Notes under the pieces: generated by a model
Database searches by the model: none
Seen by the model: only the letters and a program-made list of their open reading frames with translations
What the model was told of the DNA's origin: nothing
Made by a program: the position numbers and the translations under genes
Shown here: piece after piece, positions 1 through 5,193 of the stretch
Layout of the letters: each line of letters begins with the position of its first letter
How positions within the stretch are numbered: the first letter of the stretch is position 1
Assembly: GCA_027310975.1 (NCBI GenBank)
Contig: DAICZV010000038.1
Coordinates: 1 to 6,085 of the forward strand
From: a bacterium
GTDB lineage: Bacteria; Patescibacteriota; Minisyncoccia; UBA6257; GWB1-50-10
Reading direction: 5' to 3'
DNA length: 6,085 nt

Positions 1-50
1 CCCGTGCACAGCGCCATCATTAGCCCCGCAAACAACACAACTTGTTTCAC
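1..50 (-). CDS. Partial gene: start of an exported or membrane protein
   Basis: Only the first 16 codons are inside the window; the gene runs off the left edge. Reading from a GTG at 50-48, the protein begins MKQVVLFAGLMMALCTG. One lysine is followed by a long hydrophobic run, as in a signal peptide or signal anchor. The cysteine at residue 15 is preceded by M-A-L, which is not a good lipobox because the -1 residue should be G, A or S, so I do not call it a lipoprotein. The GTG start is chosen because a strong Shine-Dalgarno (GGAGG, plus-strand complement at 57-61) lies 6 nt upstream and a consensus promoter lies further upstream. In-frame ATGs at 20-18 and 17-15 fall inside the hydrophobic run and lack such a site. 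Product and function are not identifiable from this fragment. Confidence 0.65.
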   Translation of the reverse strand, partial: MKQVVLFAGLMMALCT

Positions 51-55
51 TTGCT

Positions 56-63
56 ACCTCCCT
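56..63 (-). promoter_or_regulatory. Ribosome binding site of the left-edge gene
   Basis: The minus strand reads AGGGAGGT, with its GGAGG core 6 nt before the GTG at 50. This near-full anti-Shine-Dalgarno match decides the non-ATG start. Confidence 0.7.
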
Positions 64-116
64 TTTTCTGCGTTTTTCAATTATTCAATTAGAAAAGAAC
101 ACTCATTAACGTTTAC

Positions 117-145
117 ATTATAACTTATGAATACGTATTTGTCAA
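117..145 (-). promoter_or_regulatory. Perfect consensus sigma-70 promoter for the left-edge gene
   Basis: On the minus strand TTGACA (plus-strand complement at 140-145) is separated by exactly 17 bp from TATAAT (complement at 117-122). Both hexamers and the spacer match the housekeeping consensus. The start of transcription should be near 110, giving an AT-rich leader of about 60 nt before the GTG at 50. It is the strongest promoter seen in the window, which suggests high constitutive expression of the exported protein unless the leader or an operator restrains it. Confidence 0.85.
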
Positions 146-162
146 TATGTTAAAATCGCGGC

Positions 163-195
163 ATAAATAAAAATCCCCGTTCAATTGAACGGGGA
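163..195 (-). terminator. Rho-independent terminator after the glycosyltransferase gene
   Basis: Positions 174-195 are a perfect 22-bp palindrome: TCCCCGTTCAA followed by its reverse complement. As RNA this is a 9-bp stem with an AATT tetraloop. On the minus strand it is followed by ATTTTTATTTATG, a good U-rich tail. It lies 18 bp past the glycosyltransferase stop codon at 213 and upstream of the left-edge promoter, so it separates the two units. The plus-strand side has no T tract, so it should act only on minus-strand transcripts. Confidence 0.9.
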
Positions 196-212
196 CGGTG
201 ACATTTTTGATG

Positions 213-977
213 TTATAGATTGCGGAGAACCTTAGGCAGATCCTCAAGCTTGGGATGCGCGGGCACGCGCCACCAGACCTTGAAGAAGGCGATGGCGTAG
301 GTGGCGGCCAGTTTCAAGAAACCGTCGCGGTCAAACCGGTCGTGCGAGCTTTTAACACGCAAGTCCCTGACGAACAGCACCTTCCCGACCATTCTTTGGA
401 TGAGCGTGGCAAGCAGAGCGTCGTCGCCCCAGAATTTGGCCGGCGGAATGCCGCCAATCTTTTCCAAAGCCGATCTCCGCACGGCATAGTTTCCGCCGAT
501 GATTATCGCGGTCCCCTTGAACAAGTTGAGCAAGCCGATGATGAAAGGGAAGATCGCCTGGGTGTAAACGTTCTCGGACCACGCTCTCATCCCGGTGAAA
601 CCGTAATCGTACGGCCCGGAAACAGCTTGGACGCTGTTGTCCTGGAAGATATCCATTATCCGACTGACCCAATCCTCCGGCGCCTGCGAATCGGCATCCA
701 TGCCGAAAATAAACCGAGAATCCGGATCGGCCGCCCTGGCGCCGCTGCCGCGGGCGATGTTCGTCCCCTTTTCCGGTTCGCGGATGACCTTGTCCGCTCC
801 GGCCGCGAGCGCCTTTACGCGTACCTCTTCGTCCGCGGGGCCGTTGATGACAACGATTACCTCGTACTCGCTCCGCGCGATGCCGGATTGTTTCTGCAGG
901 CTCCGCACCGTATCACCAATGGTTCCCGCGGCATGATAAGCCGGTATGACGACGCTGACCTTGATCATCTTGATCAT
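213..977 (-). CDS. Family 2 (GT-A fold) glycosyltransferase
   Basis: This 254-residue protein should transfer a sugar from a nucleotide-sugar donor to an envelope or extracellular glycan acceptor on the cytoplasmic side of the membrane. The N-terminus VSVVIPAYHAAGTI (7-20) is the typical first strand of GT2 enzymes, followed by EVIVVINGP (39-47). The metal and nucleotide-binding DxD is DAD at 94-96, GGNYAVRR (161-168) matches the acceptor-side motif of the family, and WGDD (183-186) is in the place of the usual ED catalytic-base region. A hydrophobic stretch at 142-160 may touch the membrane, but there are no clear transmembrane helices. The start at 977 has GGAGG 7 nt upstream, inside the end of the dedA-like gene, whose TGA overlaps this ATG (ATGA), so translation is probably coupled. 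A second in-frame ATG follows three codons later in a tandem repeat. The exact sugar and acceptor cannot be told. Confidence 0.9.
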   Translation of the reverse strand: MIKMIKVSVVIPAYHAAGTIGDTVRSLQKQSGIARSEYEVIVVINGPADEEVRVKALAAGADKVIREPEKGTNIARGSGARAADPDSRFIFGMDADSQAPEDWVSRIMDIFQDNSVQAVSGPYDYGFTGMRAWSENVYTQAIFPFIIGLLNLFKGTAIIIGGNYAVRRSALEKIGGIPPAKFWGDDALLATLIQRMVGKVLFVRDLRVKSSHDRFDRDGFLKLAATYAIAFFKVWWRVPAHPKLEDLPKVLRNL

Positions 978-1603
978 TTTTCAACCTCCAATCTTTCTTT
1001 CCTTTTCTGTCTGTAGCGAACGGCATACCGAATGCCGTAGATAATTATTAAAAGTGCGATAGCTAGAAACGCGATGCTCTCATAGCCTCCCAATTGGCCG
1101 GCGAATTCCTGCCAGTACTTGCCCATGAATTGCCCGACCAATGCGTAAGAGCCGCTCCAAGTTATAGCGGATACGATTACGGCCGTCAAGAAAACGCGCG
1201 GACGAATTTTTAAAAGTCCGGCGGCGACCGAAGTATATCCCCGGAGGTACGGAATGAGCCGGCCGACGTATATTCCCCACTGCTCGCGCTTGGAGATCTT
1301 GTCGCTCAGCTTCATTATCTTTTCCTTGGAGATGGGCAGCCACTTCGGCTTGTGGTCCATTACATAATCGCCGAAAAGATAGAAGAAGGCGTAAAGGAGC
1401 GAAGTGCCGATGAAATCGGCCATGACCACCGTGACGAAAACGAGCGGCAGGCTCAGAACGTGGATGGAAGCGAGATATCCGGCGAAGAGTAAAATGAGCT
1501 CGTTCGGCACCGGGTTCGGAATGCCAATCTCCTGGAGAAAGACCAGGGAAAATATCGCCACATAGCCGTACCTGGTGATGTAAAGCGCAAGTTCCGGAGG
1601 CAT
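974..1603 (-). CDS. DedA family integral membrane protein
   Basis: This 209-residue protein belongs to the DedA/SNARE-associated family. Members act in the cytoplasmic membrane; some recycle the undecaprenyl-phosphate lipid carrier, others affect membrane potential or drug tolerance. The first family motif is visible as FLQEIGIPNPVPNE (22-35), with the acidic residue and prolines of the re-entrant loop. The second is GRLIPYLRGYTSVAAG (114-129), with R115, P118 and R121 in the conserved R-x-x-P-x-x-R pattern. Hydrophobic segments lie near 12-28, 35-48, 52-78, 137-158 and 175-195, and the C-terminus is strongly basic (RYRQKRKER). The length is normal for the family. It is the first gene of a pair with the glycosyltransferase, which would fit lipid-carrier recycling beside glycan synthesis, though that link is inference. 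No Shine-Dalgarno is well placed before the ATG at 1603; see the promoter entry for possible leaderless expression. Confidence 0.9.
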   Translation of the reverse strand: MPPELALYITRYGYVAIFSLVFLQEIGIPNPVPNELILLFAGYLASIHVLSLPLVFVTVVMADFIGTSLLYAFFYLFGDYVMDHKPKWLPISKEKIMKLSDKISKREQWGIYVGRLIPYLRGYTSVAAGLLKIRPRVFLTAVIVSAITWSGSYALVGQFMGKYWQEFAGQLGGYESIAFLAIALLIIIYGIRYAVRYRQKRKERLEVEK

Positions 1604-1604
1604 T

Positions 1605-1619
1605 GTTTAAATATTAAAC
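1605..1619. promoter_or_regulatory. Inverted repeat over the dedA -10 region (possible operator)
   Basis: GTTTAA (1605-1610) and TTAAAC (1614-1619) are perfect inverted arms around ATA. They cover the predicted -10 hexamer and transcription start of dedA. A dimeric repressor could bind here, but a dyad this AT-rich may be a coincidence. Confidence 0.3.
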
Positions 1620-1639
1620 GCCTTTCGTCTTTTCGGCAA
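1611..1639 (-). promoter_or_regulatory. Promoter of the dedA-glycosyltransferase unit, probably leaderless
   Basis: On the minus strand TTGCCG (complement at 1634-1639) and TAATAT (complement at 1611-1616) are 17 bp apart. Only 7 nt separate the -10 hexamer from the dedA ATG at 1603, so transcription should start at or next to the initiation codon. This would explain why no Shine-Dalgarno is found there. The call rests on hexamer matches and spacing only. Confidence 0.55.
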
Positions 1640-1655
1640 AGCGCGCCGGGCGGCT

Positions 1656-2681
1656 TTAGACCAAGCGATTCTCGCGGTTCCGGTACTCTTCCGCCTGTCT
1701 TACTATCTTCGCCATCATGCGCAATGACTGCACCGGGTATTTGCCGGAAGCGGTCTCGTCCGAGAGCATTACCGCATCCGTGCCGTCCCAAACGGCGTTC
1801 GCAACGTCCGATACCTCGGCCCGGGTCGGGTGCGGATGGTTCACCATTGAGGTGAGCATCTGGGTCGCCGTGATGGACGGCTTATTGTGCCAGGCGGCGT
1901 GGCGGATGAGGTTTTTTTGAATAAAAGGCAGTTTTTCTTCCGGCACTTCAATACCGAGGTCGCCCCGGGCAATCATGATGCCGTCCGCGGCCTGGATGAT
2001 GGCGTCAATGTCTTTAAGCGCCAAGGCCGTTTCTATCTTCGCGATAATGCGCGCCTTCCCGCCCACGAGCTTCTTGGCCTTTAAAACATCCTGCGCGGAC
2101 TGGACGAAGGAAATGGCGACAAACTCCACGCCGTGCTTCAAACCGAACTTCAGGTCTTTCATATCCTTGGCCGTGAGCCCGGAAACGGAAAGCTTCGTGT
2201 GCGGGACGTTCACTGCCTTGCGCGAATAAAGAATGCCGCCGCGGACCACTTCGGCGCTTATCTTGCCGCCGCTCACGCGGCGCACGATGAGCTCCATGTC
2301 GCCGTTCGCGAGAAATATCGGGTGGCCCACTTTTATTTCCCGCGCCAGGCGCGGATAATCCACGAAAATATCGCCGTTGCTCTTCGCGGCAACATTTAGA
2401 ACGACGGTCTCCCCCTCCTTGAGGACGCGGCCCTCCTTAGGCATTTCGCCCACGCGGATGCGGGGCCCTTGAAGGTCTTGGAGGAGCGCCACTTCGCGCT
2501 TCAGGGCGCGCGCCGCCTTTTTCAGAAACTTTTGCCGGCTAAAAAACTCTTCCGGCGTGCAATGGGAAAAGTTGATGCGGGCGATGTCTAAACCGCCCTC
2601 CACGAGCTTGTGGATGGTTTCATAGGCGTCCGAAGCGGGACCGATGGTGGCGACTATTTTAGTGCGTAACTTCGTGGGCAT
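1656..2681 (-). CDS. pyk: Short pyruvate kinase lacking the C-terminal domain
   Basis: The enzyme transfers phosphate from phosphoenolpyruvate to ADP, giving pyruvate and ATP, in cytoplasmic glycolysis. The barrel domain is clear: TKIVATIGPAS (7-17), ARINFSH with R35, N37, S39 and H40, IAKIE with catalytic K215 and metal ligand E217, MIARGDLGIEV (236-246) with D241, the TATQML segment (271-276), and RAEVSDVANAVWDGTDAVMLSDE (287-309). Residues about 73-170 form the B lid domain. Its usual DDG turn reads ANGD (125-128) here, so the normal lid aspartate appears replaced. The protein ends at residue 341 just after the barrel, while typical bacterial enzymes have about 470 residues with a C-terminal domain that in several enzymes carries the allosteric site. 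No remnant of that domain follows the TAA stop, so this looks like clean loss rather than a frameshift. It probably lacks fructose-1,6-bisphosphate control. Confidence 0.93.
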   Translation of the reverse strand: MPTKLRTKIVATIGPASDAYETIHKLVEGGLDIARINFSHCTPEEFFSRQKFLKKAARALKREVALLQDLQGPRIRVGEMPKEGRVLKEGETVVLNVAAKSNGDIFVDYPRLAREIKVGHPIFLANGDMELIVRRVSGGKISAEVVRGGILYSRKAVNVPHTKLSVSGLTAKDMKDLKFGLKHGVEFVAISFVQSAQDVLKAKKLVGGKARIIAKIETALALKDIDAIIQAADGIMIARGDLGIEVPEEKLPFIQKNLIRHAAWHNKPSITATQMLTSMVNHPHPTRAEVSDVANAVWDGTDAVMLSDETASGKYPVQSLRMMAKIVRQAEEYRNRENRLV

Positions 2682-2726
2682 ACTAACTTTAGTGAAAAAA
2701 TAAAAGGGCTCGCTGGCCTTTTCATT

Positions 2727-2755
2727 AATTTAGCAGAGGCATGGCCGGAAGTCAA
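2727..2755 (-). promoter_or_regulatory. Promoter of the pyruvate kinase gene
   Basis: The minus strand has TTGACT (complement at 2750-2755), a 17-bp spacer and TAAATT (complement at 2727-2732) with an extended -10 TGC just before it. Transcription would start near 2720, giving a leader of about 39 nt before the ATG at 2681. The -35 box abuts the T tract of the upstream gene's terminator. No clear Shine-Dalgarno precedes the pyk ATG. Confidence 0.6.
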
Positions 2756-2785
2756 AAAATAAAAAGCCGCGCATGAAAACGCGGC
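2754..2785 (-). terminator. Rho-independent terminator of the small gene at 2806-3081
   Basis: GCCGCG (2766-2771) and CGCGGC (2780-2785) form a 6-bp all-GC stem around an 8-nt loop. On the minus strand the stem is followed by TTTTTATTTTTT. It lies 20 bp past the stop codon of the small gene and directly before the pyruvate kinase promoter, so the two genes should be separate transcripts. Confidence 0.85.
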
Positions 2786-2805
2786 AAAAAGCAATAAGGA
2801 TGGTT

Positions 2806-3081
2806 TCAGCGGCCGTTAGTCCAGTCGTCAATATAAGCTTGCAGAAGCTTATGCTCGCCGTCCAGGATGGCATATTCATAGTCAATCATGCCTCCTTCCC
2901 GAATCTGAACTGCGATCTGCGATGCATCACCAACTGCATGAACTTCGGCAATCACACCATCCTTAATGAAGAACGGCTTATTCAGCGGTTGCCCCTTAGC
3001 CAAGCGCTTTATCGCACGGAAGGCCACATGGCTACTCGGCACGATTGCGCTACCGTTATCAAAAATGATCTTGGCTTCCAT
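2806..3081 (-). CDS. Small soluble protein of unknown function (91 residues)
   Basis: I do not recognise this protein. It has no signal peptide or transmembrane segment. The first part, MEAKIIFDNGSAIVPSSHVAFRAI, suggests a short beta strand and turn followed by a helix; a basic stretch (R22 to K35) and FFIKDGVIAEVHAV strands come next, and the end (Y68 to R91) is acidic and probably helical. It is judged real because it has a full set of signals: promoter at 3130-3158, an AAAGGAGGT ribosome binding site with 9 nt between GGAGG and the ATG, and a terminator after its TGA. It is monocistronic between pyruvate kinase and a divergent membrane-protein gene. A dyad over its promoter suggests regulation, so a small DNA- or RNA-associated or stress protein is conceivable, but no motif shows it. 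Confidence 0.75.
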   Translation of the reverse strand: MEAKIIFDNGSAIVPSSHVAFRAIKRLAKGQPLNKPFFIKDGVIAEVHAVGDASQIAVQIREGGMIDYEYAILDGEHKLLQAYIDDWTNGR

Positions 3082-3089
3082 TATCTACT

Positions 3090-3098
3090 ACCTCCTTT
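3090..3098 (-). promoter_or_regulatory. Strong ribosome binding site of the small gene at 2806-3081
   Basis: The minus strand reads AAAGGAGGT, with 9 nt between GGAGG and the ATG at 3081. It is among the best Shine-Dalgarno matches in the window and fixes the start. Confidence 0.8.
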
Positions 3099-3129
3099 TT
3101 GATTGTCAGAGAACAAAAACTTTTTCTTT

Positions 3130-3158
3130 AAAATAGCACGCTTAAGATAATCTGTCAA
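3130..3158 (-). promoter_or_regulatory. Strong promoter of the small gene at 2806-3081
   Basis: On the minus strand a consensus TTGACA (complement at 3153-3158) is followed by 17 bp and TATTTT (complement at 3130-3135), with an extended -10 TGC immediately upstream. Transcription should start near 3123, leaving a leader of about 42 nt that carries the AAAGGAGGT site. Confidence 0.8.
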
Positions 3159-3163
3159 TTATC
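3146..3163. promoter_or_regulatory. 18-bp dyad over the -35 box (candidate operator)
   Basis: GATAAT (3146-3151) and ATTATC (3158-3163) are perfect inverted arms 6 bp apart that straddle the TTGACA box. On the minus strand an 11-bp imperfect tandem repeat (TTGACGGATAA, then TTGACAGATTA, 9 of 11 matching) covers the same area and doubles the -35-like motif. This fits a repressor site or alternative -35 boxes. Function is inferred from position only. Confidence 0.4.
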
Positions 3164-3261
3164 CGTCAAGACGGCCGAGCCGAAGGCGGCAGTCCAGAAC
3201 GCCCGATGATTGAACAACGGCCGGCGTTATAGTAGGCTGATAATCAAGATAAGCCAATTCA

Positions 3262-3537
3262 ATGCTTACGTTCGGACCGGTTAATTTTTGGGAGACGCTC
3301 TTCGTTTTCGCCGCGACGGCCGTCGGCGATTTCTTGTGGGTGCTTTACATTCGGCGCACGAACTCGGGCGCCGCTTTGAGCGCCGCCGCGTTCTCCTCGT
3401 TCCTCATCCTTTTGGGAGCGCTCGTCATCGTGACCTATATTCAAAACAGCTGGTATCTTCTGCCCACGGTCGCCGGCGGCTTCGTCGGCACTTTTGCGAC
3501 GGTAAAGATGGACTCAAAGAAGAAGCCCCGCGACTAG
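3262..3537 (+). CDS. Small membrane protein, probably three helices, function unknown
   Basis: This 91-residue protein is strongly hydrophobic. Likely transmembrane helices are at about 10-30, 38-60 and 64-82. The RR at 31-32 and the basic tail KKKPR place that loop and the C-terminus inside by the positive-inside rule, with the N-terminus outside. Recurring features are GDFLWVLYIRRTNSG in the first half and a glycine-rich AGGFVGTFATVK in the last helix. The general look recalls small three-helix membrane proteins of bacteria and phages, but I cannot name a family. It is the only plus-strand gene in the window. Its TAG and the TAG of the converging ftsX gene share one CTAG at 3534-3537. Upstream signals are weak: no good Shine-Dalgarno, and only TATAGT at 3228-3233 or GATAAT at 3239-3244 as possible -10 boxes. 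A soluble ORF in another frame here is less plausible. Confidence 0.75.
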   Translation: MLTFGPVNFWETLFVFAATAVGDFLWVLYIRRTNSGAALSAAAFSSFLILLGALVIVTYIQNSWYLLPTVAGGFVGTFATVKMDSKKKPRD

Positions 3538-4439
3538 ACGTTCAAGTAGTGGCGCGTGGCAACGATACTGGAAACGATGCCCAGCACGACGCCGAAGATG
3601 ACCTGGTAAAACAATAGGGCTAAGAAATTGGCGTTGAAATAATTTTGGAGGTTGACCTCGGGAACGAAGTTCGCGATCTGCGGCGAAACGGCCGCGATTA
3701 TCGGGATGAACACGAGGAAACCGACCACCGCGGCGATGACCCCGTAGAGGATGCCTTCAATGACGTAAGGCCCGCGGATAAAGTTGTTGGAGGCACCCAC
3801 GAGGCGCATGACGCCGATTTGCTCGCGGTTGGAAAATATTCCGAGGCGGATGGTATTGAAAGTTACCGAGGCGGCCAGGAAGGCCAGGAAGAGAGTCAGG
3901 ATGAATCCGCCGCGGCTCATGTTGTCCACGAATGACGACAGCCGGTCAATGACCACCTGGTTCTGAGCGTAAGTGACCTTCTGAATGATGCCGGTGAAAT
4001 CCGGCTTATCCAGATAGGCGGCAATGGCGTCGTAATGATGGATATCCTTCGCCTTGATGTTCAGCGAAGCGAGGAGCGGATTGGTGTCCAGCTCCGAAAG
4101 CGTCTGGGTGATGGTCGGGTCGTTCGCGTGGGCCGCCTTGAAATTGGCGAGCGCCTGGTCCTGCGAAATGTATTGGACGTATTGCACTTCGTCCAAACCC
4201 TCCAGCGATTTCTTGAGGTTCAAGATGGTGTCTTCCGGCACGTTGCTTTGGAAATAAACGGTGATGTCCACCTTATCCTGGATCGCCTGCACCGCGCCCT
4301 GGCTCACGACGTTGAAGAGGATGAGCCCTTCAAAAACGAGGAGCGCCAAAATCATGATGCCGATCGTGGAAACCGAAAGCCAGCCGTTCCGCAGAAAGCT
4401 CTGGATGCCGTATTTAATTACCCGGAACAAAGTGACCAT
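3534..4439 (-). CDS. ftsX: Cell division protein FtsX
   Basis: FtsX is the membrane subunit of the FtsEX complex, which joins the division machinery and uses ATP hydrolysis by FtsE to control peptidoglycan hydrolases outside the cell. The 301-residue protein has the expected plan: a short cytoplasmic N-terminus, TM1 at about 24-46, an extracytoplasmic domain at about 47-175, then TM2 (178-198), TM3 (225-250) and TM4 (272-293). The segment NTIRLGIFSNREQIGVMRLVGAS (195-217) after TM2 is the most conserved part of the family and probably contacts FtsE. The ATG lies 1 nt after the ftsE TAG with no good Shine-Dalgarno, so translation probably depends on ribosomes finishing ftsE. The hydrolase partner is not in this window. 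No terminator is seen, because the gene ends directly against the converging membrane-protein gene. Confidence 0.95.
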   Translation of the reverse strand: MVTLFRVIKYGIQSFLRNGWLSVSTIGIMILALLVFEGLILFNVVSQGAVQAIQDKVDITVYFQSNVPEDTILNLKKSLEGLDEVQYVQYISQDQALANFKAAHANDPTITQTLSELDTNPLLASLNIKAKDIHHYDAIAAYLDKPDFTGIIQKVTYAQNQVVIDRLSSFVDNMSRGGFILTLFLAFLAASVTFNTIRLGIFSNREQIGVMRLVGASNNFIRGPYVIEGILYGVIAAVVGFLVFIPIIAAVSPQIANFVPEVNLQNYFNANFLALLFYQVIFGVVLGIVSSIVATRHYLNV

Positions 4440-4440
4440 T

Positions 4441-5124
4441 CTAATCTATTAAAAATCTTCCGTGGGCCTCGTCGCGCAGTATTTGGCCGTTCTCCAGCGT
4501 GATAACCCGTTCGCCCAGCGTGTTCACTATCTCTTTGTCATGCGTGGCGAGGATGACGGTGCTCCCCAGCTCGTTTATCTTCTTAAGCAATTTTATCACT
4601 TCCCAGGTATTAAAGGGATCCAGGTTCCCGGTCGGCTCGTCGGCGATGAGGACGTCGGGCTGGTTTATCATCGCCCGGGCGATGGCGACGCGCTGCTTTT
4701 CGCCGCCCGAAAGCTCCGATGGGAAGTTCAGCATCTTGTCCTTGAGACCCACCATGTCCAAGACCTGCGGCACGAGCTCGTTGATCTCTTTCTGCAGGCG
4801 GCCCTCCACCTCCAGCGCGAAAGCCACGTTCTCAAAAGCGGTCTTCTTGGAGAGCAGGCGGAAGTCCTGGAAGATGACGCCGATATGGCGCCGGAACTCC
4901 GGGAGCTCCGAGGGCTTCAGTTTTTGGACCTCGTAGGAGCCGAAGAAAATCTGGCCCTTGCTCGGCTTTTCCTCGCCGATCAAAAGCTTCACCACCGTGG
5001 ACTTGCCCGCGCCGGAACGGCCGACGAGCGTCACGAACTCGTTCGGCTGGATCTTAAAGCTTACTTTGTCCAGCGCGACGGCGTTGTGGTTGTAATTTTT
5101 GGATACGTTTTGGAAAACTATCAT
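4441..5124 (-). CDS. ftsE: Cell division ATP-binding protein FtsE
   Basis: FtsE is the cytoplasmic ATPase of the FtsEX division complex. All ABC motifs are intact in the 227 residues: Walker A GRSGAGKST (35-43), Q-loop Q86 in VIFQDFRLL, signature LSGGEKQR (138-145), Walker B VLIADEP (158-164) with E163, D-loop GNLD (166-169) and switch H195. VIFQDFRLL with TAFENVAFAL (95-104) is typical of FtsE rather than other small ABC ATPases, and ftsX follows immediately. The ATG at 5124 is preceded by TAAGG with 9 nt between; a short hairpin (AGGCC at 5131-5135 with GGCCT at 5145-5149) could partly hide that site. A good promoter at 5166-5193 allows expression independent of prfB, which lies upstream on the same strand across a repeat-rich gap of 165 bp. 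Confidence 0.96.
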   Translation of the reverse strand: MIVFQNVSKNYNHNAVALDKVSFKIQPNEFVTLVGRSGAGKSTVVKLLIGEEKPSKGQIFFGSYEVQKLKPSELPEFRRHIGVIFQDFRLLSKKTAFENVAFALEVEGRLQKEINELVPQVLDMVGLKDKMLNFPSELSGGEKQRVAIARAMINQPDVLIADEPTGNLDPFNTWEVIKLLKKINELGSTVILATHDKEIVNTLGERVITLENGQILRDEAHGRFLID

Positions 5125-5165
5125 AATAAAAGGCCTTACTTCATGGCCTCGGGCGTTATGTGGGT

Positions 5166-5193
5166 ATTATAAACCTCTCCCGATATTTGACAA
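5166..5193 (-). promoter_or_regulatory. Promoter of ftsE-ftsX
   Basis: The minus strand has TTGTCA (complement at 5188-5193), a 16-bp spacer and a perfect TATAAT (complement at 5166-5171). Transcription should start near 5159, giving a leader of about 35 nt. The -35 box overlaps the first positions of the intergenic repeat array. Confidence 0.7.

Noticed and set aside
1..50. Lipoprotein signal in the left-edge gene
   Set aside because: The cysteine is preceded by Leu, not Gly, Ala or Ser, so the lipobox is poor and the rest of the protein is missing.
255..1016. Long plus-strand open frame of 253 codons opposite the glycosyltransferase
   Set aside because: It is antisense to a gene with clear GT2 motifs, has no ribosome binding site, and its translation is rich in R, D and H without domains, as expected for a shadow of a GC-rich gene.
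2773..3102. Plus-strand open frame of 109 codons opposite the small unknown gene
   Set aside because: No ribosome binding site or promoter; its ATG lies inside the terminator hairpin. The minus-strand frame has promoter, ribosome binding site and terminator.
3174..3190. Possible terminator hairpin upstream of the small membrane gene
   Set aside because: The GCCG/CGGC arms are short and no T tract follows on either strand.
3288..3617. Alternative plus-strand frame over the small membrane protein
   Set aside because: Its translation is a charged R/H/D-rich string, whereas the overlapping frame gives well-formed membrane helices with sensible charge placement.
4462..5172. Plus-strand open frame of 236 codons opposite ftsE
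   Set aside because: ftsE has every ABC motif; the antisense frame has no recognisable motif or start signal.
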